From: Actinomadura luteofluorescens
Lineage (GTDB): Bacteria; Actinomycetota; Actinomycetes; Streptosporangiales; Streptosporangiaceae
Direction of reading: 5' to 3'
Length of the DNA stretch: 64,000 nt
NCBI RefSeq assembly: GCF_013409365.1
Contig: NZ_JACCBA010000001.1
Location: 992,001-1,056,000 of the forward strand
Part shown: positions 33,892 through 43,300 of the stretch, one piece after another
Position numbering within the stretch: position 1 is the stretch's first letter
How the letters are laid out: each line of letters begins with the position of its first letter
Program-made: the position numbers and the translations under genes
The notes under the pieces: model-generated
What the model saw: only the letters and a program-made list of their open reading frames with translations
What the model was told of the DNA's origin: nothing
The model's database searches: none

Positions 33892-34515
33892 ATGCGGGAC
33901 GACGTGACGGCGCGGAGCGGGCTGAGGAAGGTGCCGCTGAGCAGGCCCGAGCGGCGCGCGGAACTGTTCGACGCCGTCCTCGCCCTGCTCTCGGAGGTCG
34001 GGTACGAGCGGTTGACCATGGACCTGGTGGCGCGGCGCGCGCGGGTGGGCAAGGCGACGCTGTACCAGCGCTGGCCCACCAAGGCGCACCTGGTGATGGC
34101 CGCGATGGAGCGCTACCGGCCCGTGGTGTCGGGGCGGGACGCCGGGTCGTTCACCGAGGACATCCGCCAGCTGCTGATGGCCTACGTCGCCAGCTGGTCG
34201 AGCCTGGACCGCGGGCTGGTCATCGCGCTGCTGGAGGGCAGCCGCCGGGACGCCGAGCTGGCCCGGATGCGCCGCGAGCGGCTCGCCGATCCCGTGCGGC
34301 GCGCCATCGAGGCGGCGCTCGACCGGGCGCGCGAGCGCGGCGAGATCCCCGGCCGGGTCGACGCCGGGCTGCTGGCGGACCTGCCGTTCGCGGTCATCCT
34401 CGGGCATGTGCTGATGCAGGACGAGCCCCCCGGCCACGACCTGGTCGATCGCTTTGTGGACGGCATCCTGTCCCCCCTACTGGACGTCCCCAACCAGCCG
34501 GAACCTCGCATATAG
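33892..34515 (+). CDS. TetR-family repressor
   Basis: A 207-residue TetR regulator. The N-terminal HTH (about 22-70) reads FDAVLALLSEVGYERLTMDLVARRARVGKATLYQRWPTK; the C-terminal ligand/dimer domain is of the TetR_C type (LLMAYVASWSSLDRGLVIALLEG). ATG 33892 has GGAGG about 9 nt upstream; an in-frame GTG at 33853 is the alternative. It is followed on the same strand by a P450 and its ferredoxin, with a strong palindrome over its own stop codon, so it probably represses the P450 pair (inference). Confidence 0.92.
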   Translation: MRDDVTARSGLRKVPLSRPERRAELFDAVLALLSEVGYERLTMDLVARRARVGKATLYQRWPTKAHLVMAAMERYRPVVSGRDAGSFTEDIRQLLMAYVASWSSLDRGLVIALLEGSRRDAELARMRRERLADPVRRAIEAALDRARERGEIPGRVDAGLLADLPFAVILGHVLMQDEPPGHDLVDRFVDGILSPLLDVPNQPEPRI

Positions 34516-34531
34516 AACGAGTCCGTTCTAT
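34512..34531. promoter_or_regulatory. Palindromic operator, probable TetR site
   Basis: A 20-bp palindrome with perfect 8-bp arms ATAGAACG and CGTTCTAT around AGTC. It starts inside the tetR stop codon and lies about 100 bp before the P450 start codon. Size and symmetry are typical of TetR operators. Confidence 0.7.
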
Positions 34532-34629
34532 TTTCGGAGCGGATGCCGTTCGTTGGTTCCGGCGGGCCGCCCTGTGCCGTCCCGCCGCGAGCGGCACAGC
34601 GCGAGTCTCCGAGGAAGGGATCTCGTCCC

Positions 34630-35844
34630 ATGCGCGTTCCGCAGCCCCCCGCCTCCGTTCCCGCCCCCGCCCCGCTGCCCACGCGGCGCGACGACCCGCT
34701 CGACCCGCCGCCGGCGCTCGGCCTGCTCCGCACGGAGTCGCCGGTGTCCCCGCTGTCGTTCCCCGACGGCGCGACCGGCCTGCTGCTGACCCGGCACCGG
34801 GACGTGCGCGAGATCCTGGCCGACGAGCGGTTCAGCGCCGACCGGTCGTCGGCCTCCTCGCCGATCAGGCGGCCCGCCTTCCGGCCCGAGGACCGTACCG
34901 GTTCGCTGCTGTTCCTGGACCGGCCGGAGCACACCCGCTACCGGCGGCTGCTCACGCCGTTCTTCACCACCCGCCGGATGCAGGCCCTCGCGCCGCGCGT
35001 CGAGCGGATCGTCGCCGACCACCTCGACGCCCTGCGCGCGGCCGGCCCGCCCGCCGACCTGGTTCCGGCGTTCACCCTGCCGATCCCGTCCCTGGTGATC
35101 TGCGAGCTGCTCGGCGTGCCCTACGCCGACCGCGCCCGCTTCCACGCCTGGTCGGCCGACCTGCTCAGCATCACCGCGGACACGGGTCGGGTGGCGGAGG
35201 CCAGGGACGCGCTGATGGGGTACATGCGGGAGCTGGTGGCCGCCAAACGGCGCAGCCCGGACGACGCGCTGCTCGGCTCGCTGATCACCTCCGGGGCCGG
35301 GCTGAGCGACGCCGAACTCGGCGGCATCGGCCGGCTGCTGCTGGTCGCCGGGCACGAGACCACCGCCAACATGCTGGCGCTGGGCACCCTCACCCTGCTC
35401 ACCCGTCCGGACCAGCTGGACGCCTTCCGCCGCGGCGCCGAGGCCGCCGGCCCCGCGGTCGAGGAGCTGCTGCGCTACCTCAGCATCATCCAGTTCGGCG
35501 TCGTCCGGGTGGCCAAGGAGGACGTCGAGATCCACGGCCACCCGGTCCGCGCCGGGCAGACCGTGGTCCTGTCGCTGCCCGCCGCCAACCGCGACCCCGA
35601 GCACTTCGAGAGGCCCGACGAGCTGGACGTCACGCGGCCGCCGTCCCAGCACGTGGCGTTCGGCCACGGCATCCACCAGTGCCTCGGCCAGCAGCTGGCC
35701 CGCGTGGAGATGCGCATCGCGCTCACCGCCCTGTTCGACGGGCTGCCCGGCCTGCGCCTCGCCGTGCCGCCCGACGAGGTGCCCATGCGCCACGACATGT
35801 TCATCTACGGCGTCCACCGGCTGCCGGTGAGCTGGGAGCGGTGA
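34630..35844 (+). CDS. Cytochrome P450 (bacterial class I)
   Basis: A 404-residue P450 monooxygenase. The haem loop FGHGIHQCLG gives ligand Cys351; the I-helix is AGHETTANM (240-248) with the oxygen-activating acid/Thr; the K-helix ExxR is E279-R282. A Pro-rich 20-residue lead precedes the fold. GAGGAAGGGA precedes ATG 34630. It overlaps the ferredoxin start, and the pair sits downstream of TetR and a palindrome, suggesting induction by a small ligand. Substrate unknown; it belongs to the CYP105/107-like bacterial group in general pattern only. Confidence 0.94.
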   Translation: MRVPQPPASVPAPAPLPTRRDDPLDPPPALGLLRTESPVSPLSFPDGATGLLLTRHRDVREILADERFSADRSSASSPIRRPAFRPEDRTGSLLFLDRPEHTRYRRLLTPFFTTRRMQALAPRVERIVADHLDALRAAGPPADLVPAFTLPIPSLVICELLGVPYADRARFHAWSADLLSITADTGRVAEARDALMGYMRELVAAKRRSPDDALLGSLITSGAGLSDAELGGIGRLLLVAGHETTANMLALGTLTLLTRPDQLDAFRRGAEAAGPAVEELLRYLSIIQFGVVRVAKEDVEIHGHPVRAGQTVVLSLPAANRDPEHFERPDELDVTRPPSQHVAFGHGIHQCLGQQLARVEMRIALTALFDGLPGLRLAVPPDEVPMRHDMFIYGVHRLPVSWER

Positions 35845-36098
35845 CCGCCATGCGGATCGTCGCCGATCACGACCTCTGCCTCGGCGCGGGACAGTGCGCC
35901 CTGTTCGCGCCGGAGGTCTTCGACCAGTCCGACGAGGACGGCACCGTCGTCCTCCTCACCGAGTCTCCTCCCGAGGACCTCCACGAGACGGTCCGCCAGG
36001 CTGTCCGGATGTGCCCCAACCAGGTCATCAGCCTGCACGAGGCCGCGGAAGAGGCCGACGCCGATACGACAACGCCCGTGGACGCGCCCTCTCCATGA
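35841..36098 (+). CDS. [3Fe-4S]-type ferredoxin partner of the P450
   Basis: An 85-residue ferredoxin. The cluster Cys pattern C-x5-C (CLGAGQC) followed by CP in VRMCPNQVI has only three Cys, as in the [3Fe-4S] ferredoxins that feed actinomycete P450s. The acidic C-terminus is extended. GTG 35841 overlaps the P450 stop as GTGA; ATG 35850 is the alternative start. Electron donor to the upstream P450. Confidence 0.92.
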   Translation: MTAMRIVADHDLCLGAGQCALFAPEVFDQSDEDGTVVLLTESPPEDLHETVRQAVRMCPNQVISLHEAAEEADADTTTPVDAPSP

Positions 36099-36099
36099 C

Positions 36100-36259
36100 C
36101 GGGCCACCCGCCCGGCGCGCCCTCGCGAGTCGCGGGCGCGCCGGGAGCCTCCGGCTTCAGGTTCCAGGGCGCGGCCGGCTTCGACCTCGAACTGATCGGG
36201 AGCCGGACGCTCGACGGACACACCCAGGAGCTCGTCTACCGGCCCACCCTTCACGCCTG
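36100..36259 (+). pseudogene. Possible gene remnant
   Basis: A frame open from the ferredoxin stop to a TGA ending at 36259, without any start codon, encoding a protein-like C-terminus GFRFQGAAGFDLELIGSR and QELVYRPT. It has balanced, non-shadow residue use, but no family was recognised. It may be the tail of a deleted gene or of a frameshifted ferredoxin extension. Confidence 0.25.
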
Positions 36260-36294
36260 AGCCCCTCCCCACCGGCGGGCGCCTTGGGACGGAA

Positions 36295-36309
36295 GGGCGT
36301 CCGACGCCC
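36295..36309. terminator. Candidate terminator between ferredoxin and ligase genes
   Basis: A compact 6-bp stem GGGCGT/ACGCCC with a CCG loop lies 25 bp beyond the ligase stop codon. GC-rich, no T-tract. Confidence 0.3.
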
Positions 36310-36333
36310 GGCGGGAGGCTCGGGTGAGCCGGG

Positions 36334-38325
36334 TCAGACGACTCCGGCTTCGGTCAGCCAGCGCCACAGTTCGTCTTGCTGGACGACCGTGACGCCGAGC
36401 TTCTCGGCCTTGCCGGTCTTGGCGGCTCCGACGTTGTCTCCGGTGAGCAGGTAGTCGGTGTTGGTCGAGACCGATGAGGCTGTGGTCGCGGCCGCCTGTT
36501 CGACCAGGCGTGTGACGTCGGGTCGGCTGGTCTTCGCGCCGGAGCGGGGATCGGTGAACGCGCCGGTGATGACGACCGACTTCCCCTTGAGCGGCGAGTC
36601 GCCCGCGGCGGCCGCGTCGAGGGGCCGGTCCTCGGGCAGCACGTCGAGGTCGACGCCGCGCTCGCGCAGCGCGGCGATCTCTTCCCGGACCTCGGGGCGG
36701 GCGAAGAAGGCCACGATGCTCTCGGCGGCCTTCGGCCCGATGTCGCGGATGGCCACCAGGTCTTCGGCCGTCGCCGTGGCGACGTCCTCGATGCGCTCGT
36801 AGCCGGCCAGGCACAGGCGCTTGGCGGTGCCCTCGGAGGCCATCGGGATCGCCAGCCCGATCAGCGCGCGCCGCAGGCCCACGCCTTTGGAGGACGCGAT
36901 CGAGTCGACCATGTTCTGGGCGCTGACCTCGCCCATCCGCTCGTAGCCGAGCAGCTGCTCGGTCGTCAGGTCGTAGAAGTCGCTGCGGCGCTTGAGCACG
37001 CCGTCCTCGGCGAGCTTCTCGATCCAGACGTCGCCGACGCCCTCCATGTCGGCCGCCTGGCGCGAGGCCCAGTGCATCAGCCGGCGCGTCGCCTGCGCCG
37101 GGCACTGCAGGTTCACGCACCAGCGCTCCTCGCCGGTGCCGCGGACCTCCAGCTCGGAGTCGCACGACGGGCAGTGCGCCGGCGGGACGATCTCGACCTC
37201 GCTCCCGTCGCGCCGCTCCGGCAGCGAGCGGCCCGCGAACGGGATCACGTCGCCGCGCCGCACGACCGCCACCGTGTCACCGATCCGCAGATCGCGCTCG
37301 CGGATCAGCCGGGGGTTGTGCAGGGTGATGTTCTCCACCGTCACGCCGCCGACGAACACCGGCGCGACCTTCGCGCGCGGCGGAACGCGGCCGATCTTGC
37401 CGACCGGCCACTGGACCGCCAGCAGCGTCGTCAGCTTCTCCTCCGGCGGGTACTTGAACGCGATCGCCCCGCGCGGCTCGGCGCTGTTGAAGCCCGCCGC
37501 GTCGAACGCCGCCGGCTCGTGCAGCCGCACGACCGCGCCGTCGATGTCGTAGTCCAGACCGTCGCGGCGGCCGCCGATCTCCTCGATCGCGGCGATGACC
37601 TCCTCGGCACCGGCGCCCACATACTGGGCGACCGACTCGAAGCCCTCCGGGACCTCGATCGCGACGCCGTCGCGGTCGGCTCCGAACGCGAAGAACCGCA
37701 GCACCCGCTTGGCCGCGACGGCCGCCTCGGGGTCTTTCAGGACCAGGGTTCCGGCGGCTCCCGAACGGGGGTTGGTCAGGATCCGCTCCGGGTGCGCCTC
37801 GTTGTAGGCCGTCCACACCGACCGCAGCATCACCGCCTCGCCGCGGACCTCCACGCGCCCGGGCGCCTCGATCTCGGCCGGCAGGCCGGGGATCACGTGG
37901 CGCACCTTCTCGGTCACCAGCTCGCCGACCGCGCCGGTGCCGCGCGTGGCCACGTAGTCGAGCCTCCCGTCGGTGTAGACGACGCTGAGCGAGAGCCCGT
38001 CGAGCTTCTCCGACACGCGGAAGACCTGGCCGCCGAACCGCTCGCAGAACGTGCGGATCTGCTCCTCGCTCGTCGCCTTCGCCAGCGACAGCATCGGGCG
38101 CGCGTGGCGCACGGTCGGGCCGGTCAGCTCCGCCGGGGCGTTGACCTTGCCGAGCGGGCTGTCGGCCGGCTCCAGTTCCGGGTGCTCGGCGACCAGTGCC
38201 GCCAGCTCGTCCTTCAACGCGTCGTAGTCGGCGTCCGGCAGCGGGCTGTCACCGGCGCCGTAGTACAGATCGTTCAGTCGCTTGACCTGGGCGGTCAGCT
38301 CGGCGATGCGCTCTCCAACGTCCAC
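36334..38325 (-). CDS. ligA: NAD+-dependent DNA ligase (LigA-type)
   Basis: A 663-residue NAD-dependent DNA ligase joining nicked DNA. Order: the Ia NMN domain (LNDLYYGAGDSPLPDADYD), the adenylation domain with catalytic K107 in SEKLDG, the OB fold, a four-Cys zinc finger (CPSC...CVNLQC), helix-hairpin-helix repeats (GVGDVWIEKL, IRDIGPKAAES) and a C-terminal BRCT (about 580-663). The BRCT opens TGAFTDPRSGAKTSRPDVTRLVE instead of the common short form. KLDG instead of the more usual KxDG context and this BRCT suggest it may be an accessory paralogue. GTG start at 38325. It is flanked by a kinase, not by the usual gatCAB neighbours. Confidence 0.9.
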   Translation of the reverse strand: MDVGERIAELTAQVKRLNDLYYGAGDSPLPDADYDALKDELAALVAEHPELEPADSPLGKVNAPAELTGPTVRHARPMLSLAKATSEEQIRTFCERFGGQVFRVSEKLDGLSLSVVYTDGRLDYVATRGTGAVGELVTEKVRHVIPGLPAEIEAPGRVEVRGEAVMLRSVWTAYNEAHPERILTNPRSGAAGTLVLKDPEAAVAAKRVLRFFAFGADRDGVAIEVPEGFESVAQYVGAGAEEVIAAIEEIGGRRDGLDYDIDGAVVRLHEPAAFDAAGFNSAEPRGAIAFKYPPEEKLTTLLAVQWPVGKIGRVPPRAKVAPVFVGGVTVENITLHNPRLIRERDLRIGDTVAVVRRGDVIPFAGRSLPERRDGSEVEIVPPAHCPSCDSELEVRGTGEERWCVNLQCPAQATRRLMHWASRQAADMEGVGDVWIEKLAEDGVLKRRSDFYDLTTEQLLGYERMGEVSAQNMVDSIASSKGVGLRRALIGLAIPMASEGTAKRLCLAGYERIEDVATATAEDLVAIRDIGPKAAESIVAFFARPEVREEIAALRERGVDLDVLPEDRPLDAAAAGDSPLKGKSVVITGAFTDPRSGAKTSRPDVTRLVEQAAATTASSVSTNTDYLLTGDNVGAAKTGKAEKLGVTVVQQDELWRWLTEAGVV

Positions 38326-38379
38326 CCCTCGATTAAACGCGACGCCACCGACATCCCGGCCCCGAGCCGCGCTTCGCGT

Positions 38380-40044
38380 CTAGACGATCCTGGCGCAGAG
38401 GACTCCTCGGCGAAAGTCCCAGGTCAGGGAGCCCTTGGGGCATCTGCTCCTGTAGTAGCCGGTGAACCGGAGGACGTGTGCGTACTCCTTCGGGAGGTCG
38501 CCCTTCCCGCATCTCCAGGCGGTCATCAGGCCGTACCCGCTGATGGCCGCCAGGCCCGGCCTGCTGCCCTGCTTGCCCAGGAAGCACTCGCCTTTCCTGA
38601 ACTGCCGTTCCACGCAGAGATAGATTCTGTCTCCCCCGTGAGCGGGGGACTCCCAATACGATTCTCCGTCGAGCGGCTTGGAGCCGCACGCGCTGCTGGT
38701 CTTCCCCACCCTGGTGACCCTCAGGTAGGCGTCGCTCTCCCCGCAGGGAACCGCGCGGGGGACGTCTCCGAGCCATCCGCCGGGATTCCAGGGGTTCCCG
38801 GACGCGCTCAAGCAGTCGTTCACCGAGATCTCGTTGAACGCCTTCCAGGTGTGGTCAGGAGTCGGACTCGGCCGGGCACTGCCTCCTTCGCTGGCGGGAC
38901 CGGTCGAGCGGCTCGTTTTCGAGGTCGACGCCGCGGCATCGTTGTCCGATCCTTTGGAGTCTCCGTTGCCCACGACGGCCATGAGCAGGGCGACGAGCGC
39001 GACACCCGCGACCCCGGCCACTACCGCGACCCCTGCTTTGGCAGGTGAACGCTCCCCCGGAACCGGCTTCGGTGGCGACTGGCTCCGGTCCGCAGGTGGC
39101 CGTTTCCCATCGCGGGACGGAGGAGGCGCCCGGTGTTCGCCTGTGCCCGCCTTCCGCGTGAAGACCTCGGTCTCGGCCACCCGCGAGGCGATCATGGTGG
39201 TGAACGGCTTCGGCAGAGACATGCCCTCGTCCGCGACCAGTGCGGAACAGCGGTCCAGGAAGTCCCCGGTCGCCGGACGGTCGTCCGGGTCCTTCTCCAG
39301 ACCCGCCGCGATCAGGGGCAGCAGCGACGCAGGGACGCCCGTCAGGTCCGGGTCCTCGTAACGGACCCGGTAGCCGAGGGCCTCGGACGGTCCCTCCCCG
39401 AAGGGATGGCGGCCGGTCGCGGCGTAGGCCAGCACCGCGGCCAGGCAGAACACGTCGCTGGACGGTTCGAGGTCGCCGCCCAGGAACTGCTCGGGCGACA
39501 TGTACCCGGGCGTGCCCATCAACGTCAGGCTCTGGGTGGGCGCGTCCATCGCGCGCGCGATGCCGAAGTCGATGATCCGCGGCCCGTCCCGGGCCAGCAG
39601 CACGTTCCCCGGCTTGAGGTCCCGGTGGATCACGTTCTGCTCGTGGACCGCCCGCAGCCCCTCGGCGAGCCCCGCGCCGAGGGCCGCCAGCGAGACCTCG
39701 GGCAGCGCGCCGTTCTCCTCGACGGCGTCCTGCAACGATGGTCCGGCGATGTACTCCGTGGCCAGCCACGGCGGCTCGGCCTCGGCGTCGGCGTCTATCA
39801 CCTGCGCCGTGTAGAAGCCCATGATGCGGCGCGCCGCCGCGATCTCCTTCGTGAACCGGCGCCGGAACAGCGCGTTGTCGGCGAAGTGCGGGTGGACGAC
39901 CTTGACGGCGACCAGCCGCCGGCCCTGTGACCGGCCCAGGTAGACCTGCCCCATGCCGCCCGCTCCCAGCCGTGCCAGCAGCCGGTACGGCCCGACCCGT
40001 TCCGGGTCGGCGGCCCTGAGCGCCCTGAGTCCCGTACCGGCCAT
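38380..40044 (-). CDS. Membrane Ser/Thr protein kinase with extracytoplasmic sensor domain
   Basis: A 554-residue PknB-like kinase. The kinase domain (about 18-285) has the Gly loop LGAGGMGQVY, K48, catalytic D142 in HRDLKPGN and DFG (159-161). A Ser/Pro-rich juxtamembrane region carries basic residues, then one membrane segment (AGVAVVAGVAGVALVALLMAV, about 355-378), then an outer Thr/Ser linker and a domain of about 150 residues with six or more Cys, beginning NEISVNDCLSASGNPW. No PASTA repeats. Start ATG 40044. It is divergent from the 1537-residue helical-repeat gene, as if kinase and repeat protein were one signalling unit. Confidence 0.92.
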   Translation of the reverse strand: MAGTGLRALRAADPERVGPYRLLARLGAGGMGQVYLGRSQGRRLVAVKVVHPHFADNALFRRRFTKEIAAARRIMGFYTAQVIDADAEAEPPWLATEYIAGPSLQDAVEENGALPEVSLAALGAGLAEGLRAVHEQNVIHRDLKPGNVLLARDGPRIIDFGIARAMDAPTQSLTLMGTPGYMSPEQFLGGDLEPSSDVFCLAAVLAYAATGRHPFGEGPSEALGYRVRYEDPDLTGVPASLLPLIAAGLEKDPDDRPATGDFLDRCSALVADEGMSLPKPFTTMIASRVAETEVFTRKAGTGEHRAPPPSRDGKRPPADRSQSPPKPVPGERSPAKAGVAVVAGVAGVALVALLMAVVGNGDSKGSDNDAAASTSKTSRSTGPASEGGSARPSPTPDHTWKAFNEISVNDCLSASGNPWNPGGWLGDVPRAVPCGESDAYLRVTRVGKTSSACGSKPLDGESYWESPAHGGDRIYLCVERQFRKGECFLGKQGSRPGLAAISGYGLMTAWRCGKGDLPKEYAHVLRFTGYYRSRCPKGSLTWDFRRGVLCARIV

Positions 40045-40313
40045 CTCACCTGCCCCAGGTTGGGAGAACAACGTCGGTCGAGGACGAGCCTGGTGATCGT
40101 CCGGTTGGAGCGTCCGCCGCGCGATGCATCCCGTCACGCGCCCGAGCCGGGGCCAGTCTGCGCTGCGGCATCCGGTGATCACGCCGATATGGCGAGGACT
40201 TTGCCGGACGCATGGCGGGCCGATGGGTTCGGCCGAGTTCCGCACGCGCCGGGCCACGGCGGAGGGGTCGCTACGCTTGGCGGCGTTCCAAGATCGGGTG
40301 GAGTTGAGAGCGC

Positions 40314-43300
40314 ATGACGTCGGTCGACGATACGGTCCTCGCCGCCCTGCGTTGCGCTGACCCGGACCGGCTGTCGGCCGCCCTCGATCCGTTGCGGTGT
40401 CCGCCGGGCGTCCTGCGGCTTCTCGTCGCGCACGAGGATCCGCGCCTGCGGGAGTTGGGCCTCGTCTGCCTCGCCGAACGCCTGGAGGCTGGGCGGGATG
40501 AGGACCGCTCCGAGCTGGCCGAGTTCGCGGCGTCGCTACCTGGCTCACTCGATGGGTCGCCGGAGGCGGCGCTTGCCTTGGCGCGCCTACATCTCCTTTT
40601 GCGCTCCCACATCCGGCCCCGGCACTGGCCGCGGTGGCGCGAGGCGGATCTGCCGGCCCGGGTCCAGGTCGCCTGGCTGAGCGCCGAGATCGCTGAGCGG
40701 CCCGAGACCCTGCGGGACGAGCGCCCGGGCGAACTGCTCTACCAGGCCGTCCGCGGGATCGGTGTGGCCGATGTGGACGAACCCGAGAGGTTCGCACGCG
40801 AGCTGACGGGCCGGCCCGATCCCGTGTTGCGGAAGGAGGCACTGCGGGTCACCCGCGAGGCGTTGCACGCCGGCCTGCTGGCACCGGAGCGAGCCCGGAC
40901 GCTCGTCGTGAGCCTCGCCCGATCCATCGCCGGGGAACCCGAGCCGAGGGCTGCCGCGGCCGACGTCGCCACGGCGGCGCTGCGTGAGCTGTCCGAGCCC
41001 TGGGCCGCGTTGGATCCACTGCCCCATGAGCGTCTGTTCCGGTTCCTCGAAGCCGGGCCTGACTGTGCCGCCGCGGCGATCGAAGCCGCGGCCCGCCATG
41101 GGCACCGGAACCTGCTGCGCGACGTCGCCGCCGACCGGAACCGGCCTCCGGTGCTCCGGCGGCAGGCGCTGGAGCTGCTCGGAGACCTCGCGAGCCGCGA
41201 CGACATCGGCGGCCTCGTGAACATCGCCGCTACCGACCCGCTCCTGCTCGCCGGGCCGGCCATCCGGTGCCTGCGCGGGTTGCACCGGCGCGGGCACTTC
41301 CCGGCGGGCGACGCCGTGCCGGCGGTCGTGCGCCTGGCCATCGACGACCACTCGGTGCCCGCGAACGACGTCGCCACCATCCTGTTCACGTGCCGGCACG
41401 AGACGCTCCAGGAGCTGGTGACGGCGGACGCCGACGATCCGCACTGGCCGCGGCGGCTGGAGCTCCTGGTCGCTCTGGCCGCCCAGGGCACCGGGGACCT
41501 GCCGGTGGGTGAGCAGGTCACCGGCCTGCTGGGCACCGCGCCGGATCCCCGGCCGTTCCTGCGGGCGCTCCGCGCGCTGCGCCATACGGCCGCCGAGGAG
41601 GCCGTCATCGCCGCGCTGCCACGGTCACCGGAGGCGGCGGTGGAGGCCCTCGAAGCCGTGGGTGGAGCCCGGACGGTCGCGGCGCTGCGAGACGGTCTGG
41701 GCTTGGACGGACCGGACGGCAAGGGCGCTGTGGCGTCCTACCTGCGCCCCGCACGCCACCGGGCCCTGGAAGTGCTGTGGCATCTCACCGAGGACCCCGA
41801 CCAGCGAAGGTCGATTCTGGTCCGGCTCGACCCGGGAGATCTACCCCGCCGCATCGCCGCCGATCTCGGCGGGCCCGACGAGCGGGAACTGGCGTTGCTC
41901 CGCGCGGGCCTGGACCCGGGCAGGCCCGTGGCCGCCCTGTGCAGGCTGGCGCGCAACGCCGGCTCCGGCACCGTGCCGGCCATCGCCGACCTTCTGCTGC
42001 GGGTCGTGTCCGATCTCGCAGCGGCGTGGGCGCCGGGCGCGTCCGGAGACGCCGGCGAACCGACGGTGCCTCAGGAGGTCGTCACGGCCCTTCGCGATCT
42101 CGGCGGCCGTCTCCACGCACGAAGGAAGATCAGGCCGCGCCTGCTGCTGGACGCCGTGGACGAGCGGGAGGCGGGCGAGGCGCTCGTCGCCGGCCTCACG
42201 CTCGATCTGCTGGACCGCCCTGAACTCACGGCGGCCGAGCAAATGATCCTGCTCAGCCTGCTCCTGCAGACTTCCCATCGCGGAATCCGGTCACGGGTGC
42301 ATCCGCTGCTGCGCCACCGTGACCGCCATGTCCGCAAGCATGTGATCGCCCTGCTCGCCCGCGACGCCGATGGCGAGGACGCACAGGCCCTGTCGGCGAG
42401 CCTGGTCCCGCTCACCACCGCCTCCGACGTGCAGACCGCGCGCCAGGCGCTGCTCGCGCTCGGACACGCGGGCGCGCGCTGGGCCGCGGAACCGATCGCC
42501 GCCTGTCTCGACCACCCCAACATGAACGTCAAGAAGACCGCCGCGAACGCGCTGATCAGCGCGGGAGCCCCACCGGCTGTGCCGAAGCTGCTGTTCTGGC
42601 TCGGACGGCACGACAATCCGGGCCTGCGCGACGCGCTCGTCGAGGCCTTGCGGACGATCCTCGGCGACGCCTACGCCGCCACCGTCGTCGCCGCGGCCGA
42701 CCGCGCCGACGACGACCGCACCCGTTCCCTGCTGCTGACCGGCCTCGGCGGCGCGCTGTCCGCCCGTGCCGTCGGTGCCCTGGCCGACCAAGGATCACCG
42801 GCCGGGGCCGCGCTGCTCTCGCTCGTCGCCGCGGGGCGGCTCACCCTTGGTTCGGGTACGGCCGCGGAGCTGACGGACCGGATGGCGGCCCGCGGCATCA
42901 CGCCGCCGGTCCCGCGAGTACCGCCGGCCGCTCGGCCGGACGCCGAACTCGACGCTCTGGCGAACCGCGGCTGGGACGCCGAGACCGCACGGCGCCTCGT
43001 GGAGAGGTTCGAACGGGATCCCGGCGAGCTGACCGCCGAGCGGCTGAGCCGGCTCCGGCCGCTGCTGGAGCGTTGGCTGGAGCTGGCCGCCGAAGGGCCG
43101 GAACAGCGCGGACGGGTCCTGCGGCTCACGTTGCGGCTCTGCCCGCCGCCGTGGACGGCCGGTGAGACGGCGGTCTTCGCCCGGTCGGCGCGGACCCTGG
43201 TCGCGGGGCTGGCAGACGTCGGTGACGCTGATCGCGACCGTCTTCTCGCGCTGCTCAAGGAGACGGTGGTGCGCTTGTCGTCCACCGCCAGGTTCGACAT

